From positions 1 through 64,000 of the forward strand of contig NZ_FZOL01000003.1 of NCBI RefSeq assembly GCF_900188455.1: DNA of 64,000 nt. The letters run 5' to 3'. The position numbers and the translations under genes were made by a program. Within the stretch, counting starts at the first letter, position 1. Each line of letters starts with the position of its first letter. The notes below the pieces were generated by a model. That model saw only the letters and a list, made by a program, of their open reading frames with translations. It did no database searches and was not told where the DNA came from. This document shows positions 53,386 through 62,171 of the stretch, one piece after another. This stretch comes from Pseudomonas japonica (GTDB lineage Bacteria; Pseudomonadota; Gammaproteobacteria; Pseudomonadales; Pseudomonadaceae).

Positions 53386-54291
53386 ATGAGTGAACCGTCC
53401 GAACGCTTGCCGTCCCTCAATGCCCTGCGCGTGTTCGAAGTGGTCGCGCGCCATCTGAATTTCCGTCGCGCCGCCGAGGAGCTGGGGGTCACCCAGGGCG
53501 CGGTGGCCCAGCAGATCCGCGGGCTGGAGGCGGACCTGGAAATTCGCCTGTTCGAGCGTCTGCCGCGCAGCCTGGCGCTGACCGATGCCGGGCGCGGCTA
53601 CCAGGCCAGCATCCGCCGCGCCTTCGAACTGATCGCCGAGGCCACCCGCGCGCTGCGCCCGGAGCCCTTGCACCTGACCATCAGCGTGACGCCGACCTTC
53701 GCCTCGAAATGGCTGATCCCGCGCTTGCCCGATTTCACCGCGGCGTGGCCGCATATCGACCTGCGGGTGCTGGCCACCGAGCGCCTGTCCAGTTTTCACA
53801 CCGATGCGGTGGACCTGGCGGTGCGTTTCGGCCAGCCGCCGTTCGGACCGGGGCTGGAGACCCGCTTGCTGTTCGAGCAGGGCATCGTCGCCGTCGCCAG
53901 TCCGGACTTGCTGGAGCGCCTGGGCAGGCCGGCTACGCTTGCGGATCTGCAACGCTTCGCGCTGTTGCACGATGCCCACAACGCCTGGCCGTGGTTCTGC
54001 CAGCAGGTGTTCGGCCAGGCCCTGCCGGTGGCGGCGCAGAACCTGCGCTTCAACCAGACCAGCCTGGCGATCGATGCCGCGGTGGCGGGGCAGGGCCTGG
54101 CGCTGGCCAGTCGCGTGTTCGTGCAGGCCGATATCGACGCGGGGCGGCTGCTGCGGGTTTTCGACAAGGTCCTGCGTGCTGACGCGGGCTTCTATCTGGT
54201 GGCGCCACGCAAGGCGCGCAACGAGGCGACCCTGGCGCTGGTGCAGGACTGGCTGCTGGCGCAGGCGGCGAAGGGGGCACATGAGTATTGA
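53386..54291 (+). CDS. LysR-type transcriptional regulator (GcvA-like)
   Basis: 301 residues. The N-terminal winged helix-turn-helix is LPSLNALRVFEVVARHLNFR, RAAEELGVTQGAVAQQIRGL, then the PBP2-like effector domain (LTISVTPTFASKWLIPRLPD, LAVRFGQPPFGPGLETRLL). The VTQGAVAQQIRGLE and W-L-P-R pattern are those of the GcvA subgroup. It overlaps the hydrolase gene by 11 nt and faces the SDR gene, so it probably controls one or both. Confidence 0.9.
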   Translation: MSEPSERLPSLNALRVFEVVARHLNFRRAAEELGVTQGAVAQQIRGLEADLEIRLFERLPRSLALTDAGRGYQASIRRAFELIAEATRALRPEPLHLTISVTPTFASKWLIPRLPDFTAAWPHIDLRVLATERLSSFHTDAVDLAVRFGQPPFGPGLETRLLFEQGIVAVASPDLLERLGRPATLADLQRFALLHDAHNAWPWFCQQVFGQALPVAAQNLRFNQTSLAIDAAVAGQGLALASRVFVQADIDAGRLLRVFDKVLRADAGFYLVAPRKARNEATLALVQDWLLAQAAKGAHEY

Positions 54292-54964
54292 GGTGCGGTA
54301 TGCCGGTCAGCGGCTGCATGTCGATCACCGGCCGGGTGACGGCGACGCCCATCTGCTGGCGATCCACGGCGCTGGCGACGGGCATCTGGGGGTGTTCGCC
54401 GGGGTTCGCCAGGCACTCTGGCAACGCGGTATCGGTTCCACCGCCTTCGATTGCATCGGCCATGGTGTGACCGGCGGGGTCAAGCAGGGCTCGTCGCTGC
54501 GCGAGCGCGAAGCGCAGGCCCGCGCGGTGATCGAGGCCACGCGCAGGCCCACGGCGATCATCGGCGCGAGCATGGGTGCGTACAACGCCGTGCGCCTGAG
54601 CGAAACCTGCCAGCCGTCGGCCCTGGTGCTGGTGGTGCCGGGCATCTATCACGCCGATGCCCACGCCGTGCCCTTCGGTCCGGCGTTTTCCGCGCTGATC
54701 CGTCAGCCGCGCAGTTGGGACGGCAGCGATGCCTGGGGCATCCTCTCGCGTTATCGCGGGCGGCTGCTGGTCATCGCCGCCGGTGGCGACGAGGTCGTGC
54801 CGCTGGAAATCCCCCGACGCCTGTACGACGAGGCGGTCAATGCGCAATGGCGCTCGCTGCTGGTGGTACCGGGGGCGCCGCACAAGGGCTTGCTGGAGCG
54901 GATGCTGGGCGACCGGGAATGGCGGCCGCGGTTGCTGGAGCGGTTGTTTCACGCTTTCGATTGA
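54281..54964 (+). CDS. Alpha/beta hydrolase
   Basis: 227 residues starting MSIEVRYAGQRLHVDHRPGD. Oxyanion-region AIHGAGDGHLGVFAG, nucleophile elbow IGASMGAYNA (Gly-x-Ser-x-Gly), candidate acid GGDEVVPLEIP and His in VPGAPHKGLLER. The small size and absence of a signal peptide indicate a cytoplasmic esterase or thioesterase type enzyme. The substrate is unknown. Overlap with the LysR gene implies co-translation. Confidence 0.82.
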   Translation: MSIEVRYAGQRLHVDHRPGDGDAHLLAIHGAGDGHLGVFAGVRQALWQRGIGSTAFDCIGHGVTGGVKQGSSLREREAQARAVIEATRRPTAIIGASMGAYNAVRLSETCQPSALVLVVPGIYHADAHAVPFGPAFSALIRQPRSWDGSDAWGILSRYRGRLLVIAAGGDEVVPLEIPRRLYDEAVNAQWRSLLVVPGAPHKGLLERMLGDREWRPRLLERLFHAFD

Positions 54965-54978
54965 TTGGCTGGGCCCGC

Positions 54979-55455
54979 GTAGGAGCTGGCTTGCCTGCGA
55001 TGAGCATGGGTATCTACACATCTTTGACGGCTTGACGGGGAACCGCATCAAGGCCGCCAGGTGCCTGTCTTGAGTGTTGTAGCGCCTATGAGATCGAGCG
55101 CCGCCCGCGCGGCGCATCGCGAGCGCGCTCGCTCCTACATTTTTTGCAACGTGCCATGGCCTGTGAGAGCGGCGTTGCCAGCCTTTGGCGCTTGGCGATT
55201 TATCGCGGGGAAGCTGTTGGGGTCGACGCGATACCGCGTCGTACACACAAGGCGGTCAACCATGGCCTGACAGACATAGGCACGTTGCAAAAAATGTAGG
55301 AGCGAGCGCGCTCGCGATGCGCCGCGCGGGCGGCGCTCGATCTCACAGGCGCTACAACACTCAAGGCAGGCACCTGGCGGCCTTGATGCGGTCCCCCGAC
55401 AAGCCTTCGAAGATGTGTAGATACCCATGCTGCGAAAGGACAAGCCAGCTCCTAC
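54979..55455. repeat. Giant palindromic element, copy 2, nested in a REP palindrome (477 bp)
   Basis: The outer arms GTAGGAGCTGGCTTGCCTGC and its near-complement (ending 55455) enclose the 55005-55429 element homologous to copy 1. In this copy the embedded REPs are of the GTAGGAGCGAGCGCGCTCGC type, and the arms match for the whole stretch through TTTTTTGCAACGTGCC. The central stem is CGACGCG-ATAC-CGCGTCG. It fills most of the gap between the hydrolase and the chemoreceptor; no gene is supported inside. Confidence 0.85.
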
Positions 55456-55798
55456 GAATCGCGTGCAACTGATCGAGAGGGACGATAGCGGCAAACAGAC
55501 ATTAATGTCATATTGAGATCAATCGTTTGCGGATGTACCATTCCCTTACTTTAAGTAGGGTAATGCCGGGCAGTGGACGCCCGGGCAAATAGAGGTTTCC
55601 CGCCCTTGGGGAGCCGCATGGATGCCCAGCGCGTGAACCCCCTTCGGAACACTCCTGTGCACCAGGGCCTGTGCCATCGGCACCGGTTCGGTTCCCCAAT
55701 GGCGTCGGCGTCACGACAGCATTCCCGGATGTACAGGGGCTTGCCGGTCACCGTTACCTGCGGGCCGGCGAGGGCGAATTCACAGGTTGGAGAAAGGT
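55456..55798. promoter_or_regulatory. Upstream region of the chemoreceptor gene with short palindromes
   Basis: Contains GACATTAATGTC (55498-55509, perfect 12-nt palindrome), ATTGA-GA-TCAAT (55512-55523) and CCCTTACTTTAAGTAGGG (55543-55560), all before a ~240-bp leader with no supported gene. These may be operator sites. I see no sigma28 promoter of the TAAA-N15-GCCGATAA kind. Confidence 0.35.
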
Positions 55799-57358
55799 AT
55801 GTCACAGGCATTCACGCTGAAGAACCTCAGCGTTACTCGCAAACTGGGCCTCGGCTTTGGCCTGCTGCTGGTTTTCGCCCTGCTGCTGTCGCTGCTCGGC
55901 GGCTTCGGGCTGCAGAACAGCAGTGCATCGTTGTCGCGCATCAGTTTCATCAGTGGCCTGTTCGACGAGATCGTCTTCACCCGCGAGGCCAACTACAACT
56001 TCGCCCTGAGCAACGACGCCAGCCACCAGGCGCTGCACCGGGAACACCACGAAAAACTCAAGCAAGGCTTCGACCAACTGGTCCTGGATGCCCGCGAGGG
56101 GCGCTGGCCGGCACAGGATCTGGCGGCCGCGGAGAAGCTCCAGAGCGGCCTTGAGGCTTACAGCAAGGCGCGTGACCAGGCCCGCTCGGTGGCCGAACTG
56201 ACCGCCGCCAACCAGTTGCTCTCGCAGTTGCAGGACGGTGCCAACGCGCTGTACTACGCCGAAGAGGCGCGTGCTTCGGCACAGGTGAAGAGCACCCATA
56301 TGCTGCTGGCGGCGATCACCCTGGTGGCGATCGTCTGCGGCATCATCGTCGCCCTGCTGATCAGCCGGCAGATCGTCTACCCGCTGCGCCAGGCGGTGCA
56401 GGCCGCGCAGCGTATCGCCAATGGCGACCTGACCGTGGATATCCCCTCCGCGCGCGGCGATGAGCTGGGCGTGCTGCTGCGTGCGCTGAACAGCATGAAC
56501 AGCAGCCTGCGTGAAGTGATTTCCCAGATCGGCTGCGGCTCGCAGCAACTGGCAGCCTCGGCCTCGCAACTGGCGGCGATCACCAGCACCACCCGCGAAG
56601 GCATCGACAGCCAGCGCAACGAGACCGACATGGTGGCCACGGCGATGAACGAAATCGCCGCCACCGTGCAGGAAGTCGCGCGCAACTCCGAGGAGGCCGC
56701 CAGCGCCGCCAAGGGCGCCGACCATGAAGTGACCAGCGTGCTGGCGCTGTCGCAGCAGGCGATCCGGCAGATCGAGGCGATGGCCAGTGGCGTGGGGATT
56801 TCCGCCGAGTCCCTGGGCCGTCTGCAGCAGGAGTGCGGGCGCATCGGGGCGATTCTCGACGTGATCAAGGCGGTGGCCGAGCAGACCAATCTGCTGGCGC
56901 TCAATGCCGCCATCGAGGCCGCCCGTGCCGGCGAGGCGGGGCGCGGCTTCGCCGTGGTCGCCGACGAGGTGCGCAACCTGGCCCAGCGGACCCAGGCGTC
57001 GTCCAGCGAGATCGAGCAACTGATCATCAAGCTGCAACAGATCGCCAACGAAAGCAGCGGGATGATGCAGACCAACCTGGAGCAGACCAATGCCTCGGTC
57101 AATGGCGTGCGCGACACCGGCACGGCGCTGGAGCACATCACCCGCCAGGTCTCGAATATCCAGCAGATGAGCGAACTGATCGCCACCGCCGCGGAAGAAC
57201 AGGCGGCGGTGACCGAGGAAATCAACCAGAGCGTGACCCGGGTGCGCGAGACCGCCGAGGAGTCGGCCACCGCCAGTGCGGAAATTTCCGCTGCCAGTAC
57301 CGAGCTGAGCCACCTGAGCAACCAGCTGCATGTGATGGTGGGGCACTTCCGCTTCTGA
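55799..57358 (+). CDS. Methyl-accepting chemotaxis protein
   Basis: 519 residues from ATG 55799 (TTGGAGAAAGG upstream). Membrane helix at about residues 16-38, a ~130-residue helical periplasmic domain of four-helix-bundle size, a second helix at 167-189, HAMP to about 242, then the long cytoplasmic coiled coil. The hairpin tip is [20 protein letters not shown] followed by [16 protein letters not shown]. The C-terminus has no CheR-tethering pentapeptide. It senses an unknown ligand and acts on the cell's main chemotaxis pathway; it is far from the flagellar operon and unlikely to be linked to it. Confidence 0.92.
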   Translation: MSQAFTLKNLSVTRKLGLGFGLLLVFALLLSLLGGFGLQNSSASLSRISFISGLFDEIVFTREANYNFALSNDASHQALHREHHEKLKQGFDQLVLDAREGRWPAQDLAAAEKLQSGLEAYSKARDQARSVAELTAANQLLSQLQDGANALYYAEEARASAQVKSTHMLLAAITLVAIVCGIIVALLISRQIVYPLRQAVQAAQRIANGDLTVDIPSARGDELGVLLRALNSMNSSLREVISQIGCGSQQLAASASQLAAITSTTREGIDSQRNETDMVATAMNEIAATVQEVARNSEEAASAAKGADHEVTSVLALSQQAIRQIEAMASGVGISAESLGRLQQECGRIGAILDVIKAVAEQTNLLALNAAIEAARAGEAGRGFAVVADEVRNLAQRTQASSSEIEQLIIKLQQIANESSGMMQTNLEQTNASVNGVRDTGTALEHITRQVSNIQQMSELIATAAEEQAAVTEEINQSVTRVRETAEESATASAEISAASTELSHLSNQLHVMVGHFRF

Positions 57359-57431
57359 ATCTGATCCGTATTTTTCAGCGCTTTCTGACGCTGTTATGCA
57401 AACAGCTGCTTATCGACAATAGGCCCCATGC

Positions 57432-57475
57432 AGACGGCCCCAGGACGGAGCGGGCGCTCCCGGTCCGGGCCGTCT
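57432..57475. other. Strong compound hairpin downstream of the chemoreceptor gene
   Basis: Outer arms AGACGGCCC and GGGCCGTCT enclose an inner stem GGAGCG-GG-CGCTCC. No U-run follows, so it may be a Rho-independent-like stop of poor quality, an RNA processing signal or part of the leader of the small gene that follows. A second small stem, ATCACC-TGGT-GGTGAT, comes next. Confidence 0.5.
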
Positions 57476-57530
57476 GACCGGCTGATCACCTGGTGGTGAT
57501 GGCCGTGGTCATCGGTAAGTGGAGGCTGTG

Positions 57531-57614
57531 ATGGGCAAGATGGCGATTTTTCTGTTCGGATTTCTGGCACTGGCAATCGTGATTGGCGCGCTGGGAACGA
57601 TTTCGCCGGTGTGA
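57531..57614 (+). CDS. 27-residue hydrophobic small protein
   Basis: ATG with GGAGG 5 nt upstream; MGKMAIFLFGFLALAIVIGA followed by LGTISPV and a TGA. One membrane helix fills most of the peptide, with a positively charged N-terminus, so it is predicted to sit in the inner membrane. A strong hairpin precedes it and a perfect 11-bp hairpin follows. I do not recognise a family. Support is the ribosome site and the membrane-helix composition. Confidence 0.5.
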   Translation: MGKMAIFLFGFLALAIVIGALGTISPV

Positions 57615-57641
57615 GGGCGCGCTGCACCTATCAGGTCCAGT

Positions 57642-57670
57642 GACTCCGCGGGGAAAGCGCCCGCGGAGTC
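57642..57670. terminator. Hairpin between the small gene and the convergent GNAT gene
   Basis: Perfect 11-bp stem GACTCCGCGGG/CCCGCGGAGTC with a 7-nt loop, located between two convergent genes. No clear T-run on either side. Confidence 0.6.
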
Positions 57671-57687
57671 CTGGGCGATTCTGTGCT

Positions 57688-58128
57688 TCAGCGGTGCTTC
57701 TCGAAGCGCACATCCCGCGCGTCCACCCGCGCTACCCGCCGCCAGCCCAGACGCTGGTAGAAACCGTTGGCGCGCACCCGCGGGTCGCCGTCGGTGACCA
57801 GCCAGATCAGTTCATGGCGCTGGAACAGGCAGGCCTCGGCCAGGGCCATCAACGCACGGCCAATGCCCAGTCCCTCGAACCCCGGGCGGATGAACAGGGC
57901 GAATACCTCGCCGATCTCGCTATCGACCATGGCAAAGCCGGCGGCCACGCCATCGACCTCGGCAATCCAGGCGCAGGGCTCTGCTGCAAGAATCGAAACC
58001 AGCGCTTCGGGGGTGATGCCCAGTTCGGCCATCTGCTCGCGGGACAGATGGTTCTGCACGACGCTGGTGCGGATCGCGAACAGGGTTTCGACATCCGCCG
58101 GGGTGGCGGCACGTAGTTCCAGGCTCAT
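57688..58128 (-). CDS. GNAT-family N-acetyltransferase
   Basis: 146 residues. The N-terminal LRAATPADVETLFAIR motif, the acetyl-CoA-binding stretch VFALFIRPGFEGLGIGRALM (Q/R-x-x-G-x-G/A) and a C-terminal GFYQRLGWRRV strand are the standard GNAT layout. Substrate unknown. Confidence 0.88.
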   Translation of the reverse strand: MSLELRAATPADVETLFAIRTSVVQNHLSREQMAELGITPEALVSILAAEPCAWIAEVDGVAAGFAMVDSEIGEVFALFIRPGFEGLGIGRALMALAEACLFQRHELIWLVTDGDPRVRANGFYQRLGWRRVARVDARDVRFEKHR

Positions 58129-58246
58129 GAGGGACTCCTTTCTTCAGGCGAGGACACGGACGAGGATAAGCGTCGCGGATCGCAACGTCTTGTTTCAGGT
58201 CACAGGTCAATGCAGGCTTGCACATGACCGGAAAGAGGGGATGTCC

Positions 58247-58801
58247 ATGAACAGCAACGAACCAGGCCCGAACGAACCGTTCAAACGCCTGTTCTTCGCC
58301 TTGCCCTGCGCGCCGCAACAAGGCCGGGCACTGTCTCGCTGGCGCAGCGAGTTGCGGCTGCGCGGCGGGCGGCCGGTGGCGACGGAGAATTTTCACCTGA
58401 CCCTGATGTTCCTTGGCACGGCGGGCGTGACGCAGTTGCCCGCGATCCTCGAAGCCGCCGCGCGTCTGCGGCCGCTGGAGCACCTGGAGCCGCTGCTGCT
58501 CGATCGCCTGGAGGTGTGGCGCCGCAGCCAGGCCCTGGTGCTCACCGCGGAACATGCGCCGGCGGGGTTGCTGCGCTGGGTCTACGGATTGCAGGAGGCG
58601 ATGTCGCCTCTGGGTTTCCTGGTCGATCCCCGGGAGTTTCGTCCGCACCTGACCCTGATGCGCGATTTTCGCGGGGTTGTGCCGGAAGCGGCGCAGGCGC
58701 CGGGGTTTCACTGGAACGTGGGTGAGTTCGTGCTCTACGAGTCCTGCAAGGGGCGCTATCAGGCCCTGGGGCAATGGCCGCTGCTGGCCAGGGCCGGCTG
58801 A
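58247..58801 (+). CDS. thpR: RNA 2',3'-cyclic phosphodiesterase (2'-5' RNA ligase family)
   Basis: 184 residues. Two H-x-T-x motifs, NFHLTLMFLG and FRPHLTLMRD, define the 2H phosphoesterase family; KRLFFALPC is the usual start. ATG 58247 is preferred because GAGGGG lies 6 nt before it; the ATG at 58241 would touch the ribosome site. Confidence 0.9.
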   Translation: MNSNEPGPNEPFKRLFFALPCAPQQGRALSRWRSELRLRGGRPVATENFHLTLMFLGTAGVTQLPAILEAAARLRPLEHLEPLLLDRLEVWRRSQALVLTAEHAPAGLLRWVYGLQEAMSPLGFLVDPREFRPHLTLMRDFRGVVPEAAQAPGFHWNVGEFVLYESCKGRYQALGQWPLLARAG

Positions 58802-58880
58802 TATCGCCAGAAGTTAGATCAGCGCCGGGCGGCGGTTCCTATACTCGGGGAAGGTCCCTCGTTGCTGGCGGGGTACGGTC

Positions 58881-59903
58881 GTGGTCCGGCCTCTGTTGAA
58901 TCTCGCGTTGTTGCTGGCACTGCTGGTGGTGGCCGCCTGCGGTTCGTCCCCGCGCGTGGCGGAAATTCCGCCGGTGGTGCTGTCGCCCGCGGCGTGGCAG
59001 CAGGTGGATCGCGAGATCGTCGTGGCGTCCCGTGGCGCCGCCGGTTCCGCCGGCGACTATGCCCGGCGCTCCATGCGCGTGTGGCGCGAGGAGGTGCAGA
59101 AGCACACCGAGGCGAATTTCATTCCCTGGTTCACCGGCTACTGGACCCAGCAATGGCTGACCCTCAAGGTGGCCTGGTACAAGATGAGCCAGGACCGCGA
59201 GCATTCGCAAGGCGACAACCGCCTGGCCCTGTACCTGCAAGAGGCCTACCGCGAGCGGGTGCTGGAACCGGTGGCCGAGCAGATCAACCCCGACCTGATT
59301 CGCGAACGCGCCACCGAACTCTATGTGCAGCTACTCGGCCAGCAGATGGCGGGGATACAGCAGCGCTATCGTCCGGCCCCTGATCAGTTCGCCCTGCATC
59401 TGCAGCGCATTCCCGCCATCGCCCTGGGGCCGCCGGCCGCGCGGGACGCCAGCCTGCGGCAACTGCTGGCGGCGCGCCCGTTGATACAGCTGCCGGCATG
59501 GCTGGCCCTGGACGAGAACATCAGGCGGGCCGCCGCGGTCAATGCTTCGGCAGCGGACAAAGGCTTGTCCTCGGTGGCGAGCAAGGCCAGCACCCGTCTC
59601 GAGGCGACCCTGGCCCCCCGTGGCGCGCTCAGCGCGGTGGCGGCGGCGGTGGGCAAGGCGGCGGGGATGGCGATCTCGCTGGCCTCGGCCGGGATCGGCG
59701 CGATGATGCACGAAAGTGATCGGCCGGAGATGGTCGAGCAACTGCGGGTGATCCTCAACGTGGCGCTGAACGAGGAGTGGCAGAACCTGATGGAGAACCA
59801 TGCCACCGGAGTGATGGCCGGGGTCTGGTCGTTGTCGGGGCAGATCGAGGGGAATCTGATGGCGCCGACGCAGATGGAACCGCGGATGGATGCGATTCCC
59901 TAG
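58881..59903 (+). CDS. Conserved-type outer-membrane lipoprotein of unknown function
   Basis: 340 residues from a GTG. A lipoprotein signal (NLALLLALLVVAACGSS, cleavage before Cys19 or so) is followed by a helical domain with W/Y-rich WREEVQKHTEANFIPWFTGY and a late Gly/Ala membrane-like stretch (GKAAGMAISLASAGIGAMMH). I do not recognise the family. The +2 residue after Cys is Gly, not Asp, suggesting outer-membrane sorting. A bidirectional terminator follows the stop at about 90 bp. Confidence 0.75.
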   Translation: MVRPLLNLALLLALLVVAACGSSPRVAEIPPVVLSPAAWQQVDREIVVASRGAAGSAGDYARRSMRVWREEVQKHTEANFIPWFTGYWTQQWLTLKVAWYKMSQDREHSQGDNRLALYLQEAYRERVLEPVAEQINPDLIRERATELYVQLLGQQMAGIQQRYRPAPDQFALHLQRIPAIALGPPAARDASLRQLLAARPLIQLPAWLALDENIRRAAAVNASAADKGLSSVASKASTRLEATLAPRGALSAVAAAVGKAAGMAISLASAGIGAMMHESDRPEMVEQLRVILNVALNEEWQNLMENHATGVMAGVWSLSGQIEGNLMAPTQMEPRMDAIP

Positions 59904-59990
59904 ACGGCCATGTTGAAGTGAATTCTTGATTGATTTTTATCGTTATAAATCAATCAGATATATGTGAACTTGAAAGTATTTTAAGAAGTA

Positions 59991-60028
59991 AAACGGCCGT
60001 ATCGAAGCTTGCTTCGATACGGCCGTTT
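59991..60028. terminator. Perfect bidirectional terminator
   Basis: Stem of 18 bp (AAACGGCCGTATCGAAGC and complement) with a 2-nt centre, A-rich before and T-rich after, between the convergent lipoprotein and PuuD-type genes. The 59904-59990 stretch upstream is strikingly AT-rich and has a 9-bp hairpin GATTGATTT/AAATCAATC (59928-59955). Confidence 0.92.
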
Positions 60029-60062
60029 AATTATTGAAAATCAATGCCTTACGGTTGATTTC

Positions 60063-60875
60063 TCAAGCAATGCTTTGACTCTTGCTTTGCTGCTTCTTGC
60101 CCGCCTGGGCGCGGCAGGCTTCGCCAAAGGCTTCGAACATTCGCACCGAATCCGGGTTCTGCGCGGCCTGCCACTCCGGGTGCCATTGCACGGCGAAAAG
60201 GAAGGGCGACAGGCTCGGCGCGTGGATCGCCTCGACCAGGCCGTCTTCGGCATGGGCCAGCGGTTCGACGCCGTCGCCGAGGGTTTTCAGGCCCTGGCCA
60301 TGCAGCGAGTTGACGCGGATATCGTCGCTCTGCAGCAGGTCACGCAGCCAACTGCCCGGTTTCAGGCGCACGCTGTGCGAAGGGGCGTACTGCACGTCCA
60401 CCGGATCGTCCGGGTTTTCCCGATGGTCGTTGAAGCCGGGTTCGGCGTAGACCTTCTGGTAGATGTCGCCACCCAGTGCCACGTTGATTTCCTGCATGCC
60501 GCGGCAGATGCCGAAGATCGGCAGGCCACGGGCGATCGCCAGTTGCACCAGGGGCAGGTCGAACAGGTCGCGGTCGCGGTCCTGGGCTTTGCCGGGGGTC
60601 TGGTTTTCCTGGCCGTAGAGGGCCGGGTCGATATTGCTCCCGGCACCGGTGAGGTAAACGCCGTCAGCCATGTCCAGGTACTGTTCGAGGTCTTCGATGC
60701 CACAGCAGGTCGGCACCAGGACCGGGACGCAGCCGGCGTGTTCCACCAGCGGCACGATGTACTTGTGGGTCATCACCTGATAGTCGTGACCCTTGCGCTC
60801 TTGAGCGCCCATGGTCATCAGGACCACGGGTTTGCGGGATTTCTGATTCTTATTGCCAATGTTGCTGTTGGGCAT
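60063..60875 (-). CDS. puuD: Class I glutamine amidotransferase-like gamma-glutamyl-GABA hydrolase
   Basis: 270 residues. Nucleophile elbow IFGICRGMQEINVALGG (Cys), catalytic dyad in FAVQWHPEWQ (His and Glu), plus YLTGAGSNIDPALYG and SLHGQGLKTLG typical of peptidase C26 proteins. PuuD/SpuA hydrolyses gamma-glutamyl-GABA in putrescine use. No other polyamine gene is next to it, so the exact substrate is inferred. The gene symbol is by family. Confidence 0.75.
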   Translation of the reverse strand: MPNSNIGNKNQKSRKPVVLMTMGAQERKGHDYQVMTHKYIVPLVEHAGCVPVLVPTCCGIEDLEQYLDMADGVYLTGAGSNIDPALYGQENQTPGKAQDRDRDLFDLPLVQLAIARGLPIFGICRGMQEINVALGGDIYQKVYAEPGFNDHRENPDDPVDVQYAPSHSVRLKPGSWLRDLLQSDDIRVNSLHGQGLKTLGDGVEPLAHAEDGLVEAIHAPSLSPFLFAVQWHPEWQAAQNPDSVRMFEAFGEACRAQAGKKQQSKSQSIA

Positions 60876-61239
60876 ATGTCACCTTGGGACAGGCGCGGCC
60901 TGTCATTGTTGTGCAGGCGCACCGGTGCGGACCTGGTACTGCCTGAGGTTTCGAGCACTGCCGGGTTGCACGCTGACGTCGATTCCCGGTCGAAACCTGC
61001 CCATAGCTTGCCAGAGCCGTTAAATATATCAAGCGGAATAAGCTATTTGTGTCCATATTTTTTAACGTGAAACCTTGGATTTATCGTTTAACTGGTTGAT
61101 TGATCAGGTGGAAATGTGATTTTTACCTGACGCTTCAGTTCAATATATTTGACGATCTGGAAGTGCTGCCCATGATGGCCCTTGCGACACGAAAGCCCGG
61201 CTCTTAAGCTGCGCAATCACCGTCGACAACAGCCTGATC
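60876..61239. promoter_or_regulatory. Divergent promoter region with a MarR-type palindrome
   Basis: AT-rich 364-bp gap between the puuD-like and hpaR-like genes. TCAA-TATAT-TTGA (61140-61152) is a perfect 4-bp-arm palindrome about 90 nt before the regulator, similar to MarR operators. A TAAATATATC run near 61022 could be part of a -10 region. No gene supported here. Confidence 0.4.
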
Positions 61240-61662
61240 ATGCCCATTCCAAGACCTTCCCTGACCCTGACCCTGCTGCAAGCCCGCGAGGCCACCATGG
61301 CCTTCTTCCGTCCCTCTCTCAACGAACACGGCCTGACCGAACAGCAGTGGCGGGTGATTCGTATCCTGCGTCAGCAGGGCGAGCTGGAAAGTCATCAGCT
61401 CGCCGAGCAGGCCTGCATCCTCAAGCCCAGCATGACCGGCGTGCTCAGCCGCCTGGAGCGCGATGGCCTGGTGCGCCGCAAGAAGTCCTCGCAGGACCAG
61501 CGGCGGGTCTTCGTCGGTCTCACCGAGCAGGGCCAGCAGTGCTTCGTCGACATGAGCGAGGACATGGAGCGCAACTACCAGCGCATCCTCGAACAGTTCG
61601 GCGACGAGAAGCTGCAGGCGCTGCTGGGGTTGCTCAACGAGCTGAAGAACGTCAGGCCCTGA
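61240..61662 (+). CDS. hpaR: MarR-family regulator, HpaR-like
   Basis: 140 residues: PSLTLTLLQAREATMAFFRP, HGLTEQQWRVIRILRQQGEL, ESHQLAEQACILKPSMTGVL (recognition helix), SRLERDGLVRRKKSSQDQRR (wing). Very close to HpaR, the homoprotocatechuate pathway repressor. No hpa catabolic genes are adjacent, so its target here may be elsewhere or the upstream palindrome near its own promoter. Confidence 0.85.
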   Translation: MPIPRPSLTLTLLQAREATMAFFRPSLNEHGLTEQQWRVIRILRQQGELESHQLAEQACILKPSMTGVLSRLERDGLVRRKKSSQDQRRVFVGLTEQGQQCFVDMSEDMERNYQRILEQFGDEKLQALLGLLNELKNVRP

Positions 61663-61833
61663 GCCGTGGCACGTCATTCGCGTAACTGAAAAGTCCTACA
61701 TATACTGTCGGATATCCGCAACAGCTTGCCGTCGTTGGTCGGACCACGACGTCTCTTATGCCCGGTGGCAGTGCCGTATCCGTAGTAGCCCGCAGGCGAG
61801 TCGTCATTTCAGGCGCTACAGAGGGCATTTGCG

Positions 61834-62130
61834 ATGGATATCATCAGTCTGGCCGTGCAGGTCATCAGCGGTGTGGTAGGCGGTAATGCGGCAGGTATGA
61901 CCAAGCACGGCCTCGGGCCGCTGCTCAATTCCGTTCTTGGCGGGGTAGGGGGTGTGGTGGTGGGGCAGATCCTGGCCACTGTCACCGGCGATCAGTCCCT
62001 GGCCCAGGCCGGGGCCGAAGGTTCCCTGGATATTCCAGCCATCATCAGCAGCGTGATCGGCGGTGGCGCCGGCGGTGCGGTGCTGACCTGGGTGGTGGGG
62101 TTCATCAAGAGCAAGCTGCAGACGCCTTGA
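61834..62130 (+). CDS. Small Gly-rich membrane protein of unknown function
   Basis: 98 residues with two hydrophobic helices rich in Gly (VQVISGVVGGNAAG, VLGGVGGVVVGQILATV, ISSVIGGGAGGAVLTWVVGF) and a Lys tail. It resembles small inner-membrane proteins of the GlsB/YeaQ kind in composition but not in motif. A GAGGG site lies about 10 nt before the ATG. Function unknown. Confidence 0.65.
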   Translation: MDIISLAVQVISGVVGGNAAGMTKHGLGPLLNSVLGGVGGVVVGQILATVTGDQSLAQAGAEGSLDIPAIISSVIGGGAGGAVLTWVVGFIKSKLQTP

Positions 62131-62138
62131 CCGGTTCG

Positions 62139-62167
62139 CCTTCGGGCCTGCGCGGCAGGCCCGAAGG
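62139..62167. terminator. Hairpin between convergent genes
   Basis: Perfect 13-bp stem CCTTCGGGCCTGC/GCAGGCCCGAAGG with a 3-nt loop, 9 nt after the small membrane protein and 5 nt from the DUF1272 stop. Confidence 0.85.
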
Positions 62168-62171
62168 TTAC

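Noticed and set aside
55498..55560. Sigma28 promoter for the chemoreceptor gene
   Set aside because: TAAG and GCCGGGCA occur but the spacing is about 9 nt rather than 15, so it does not fit.
55551..55811. 86-aa minus-strand frame upstream of the chemoreceptor gene
   Set aside because: No ribosome site, overlaps the chemoreceptor start, and no recognisable motif.
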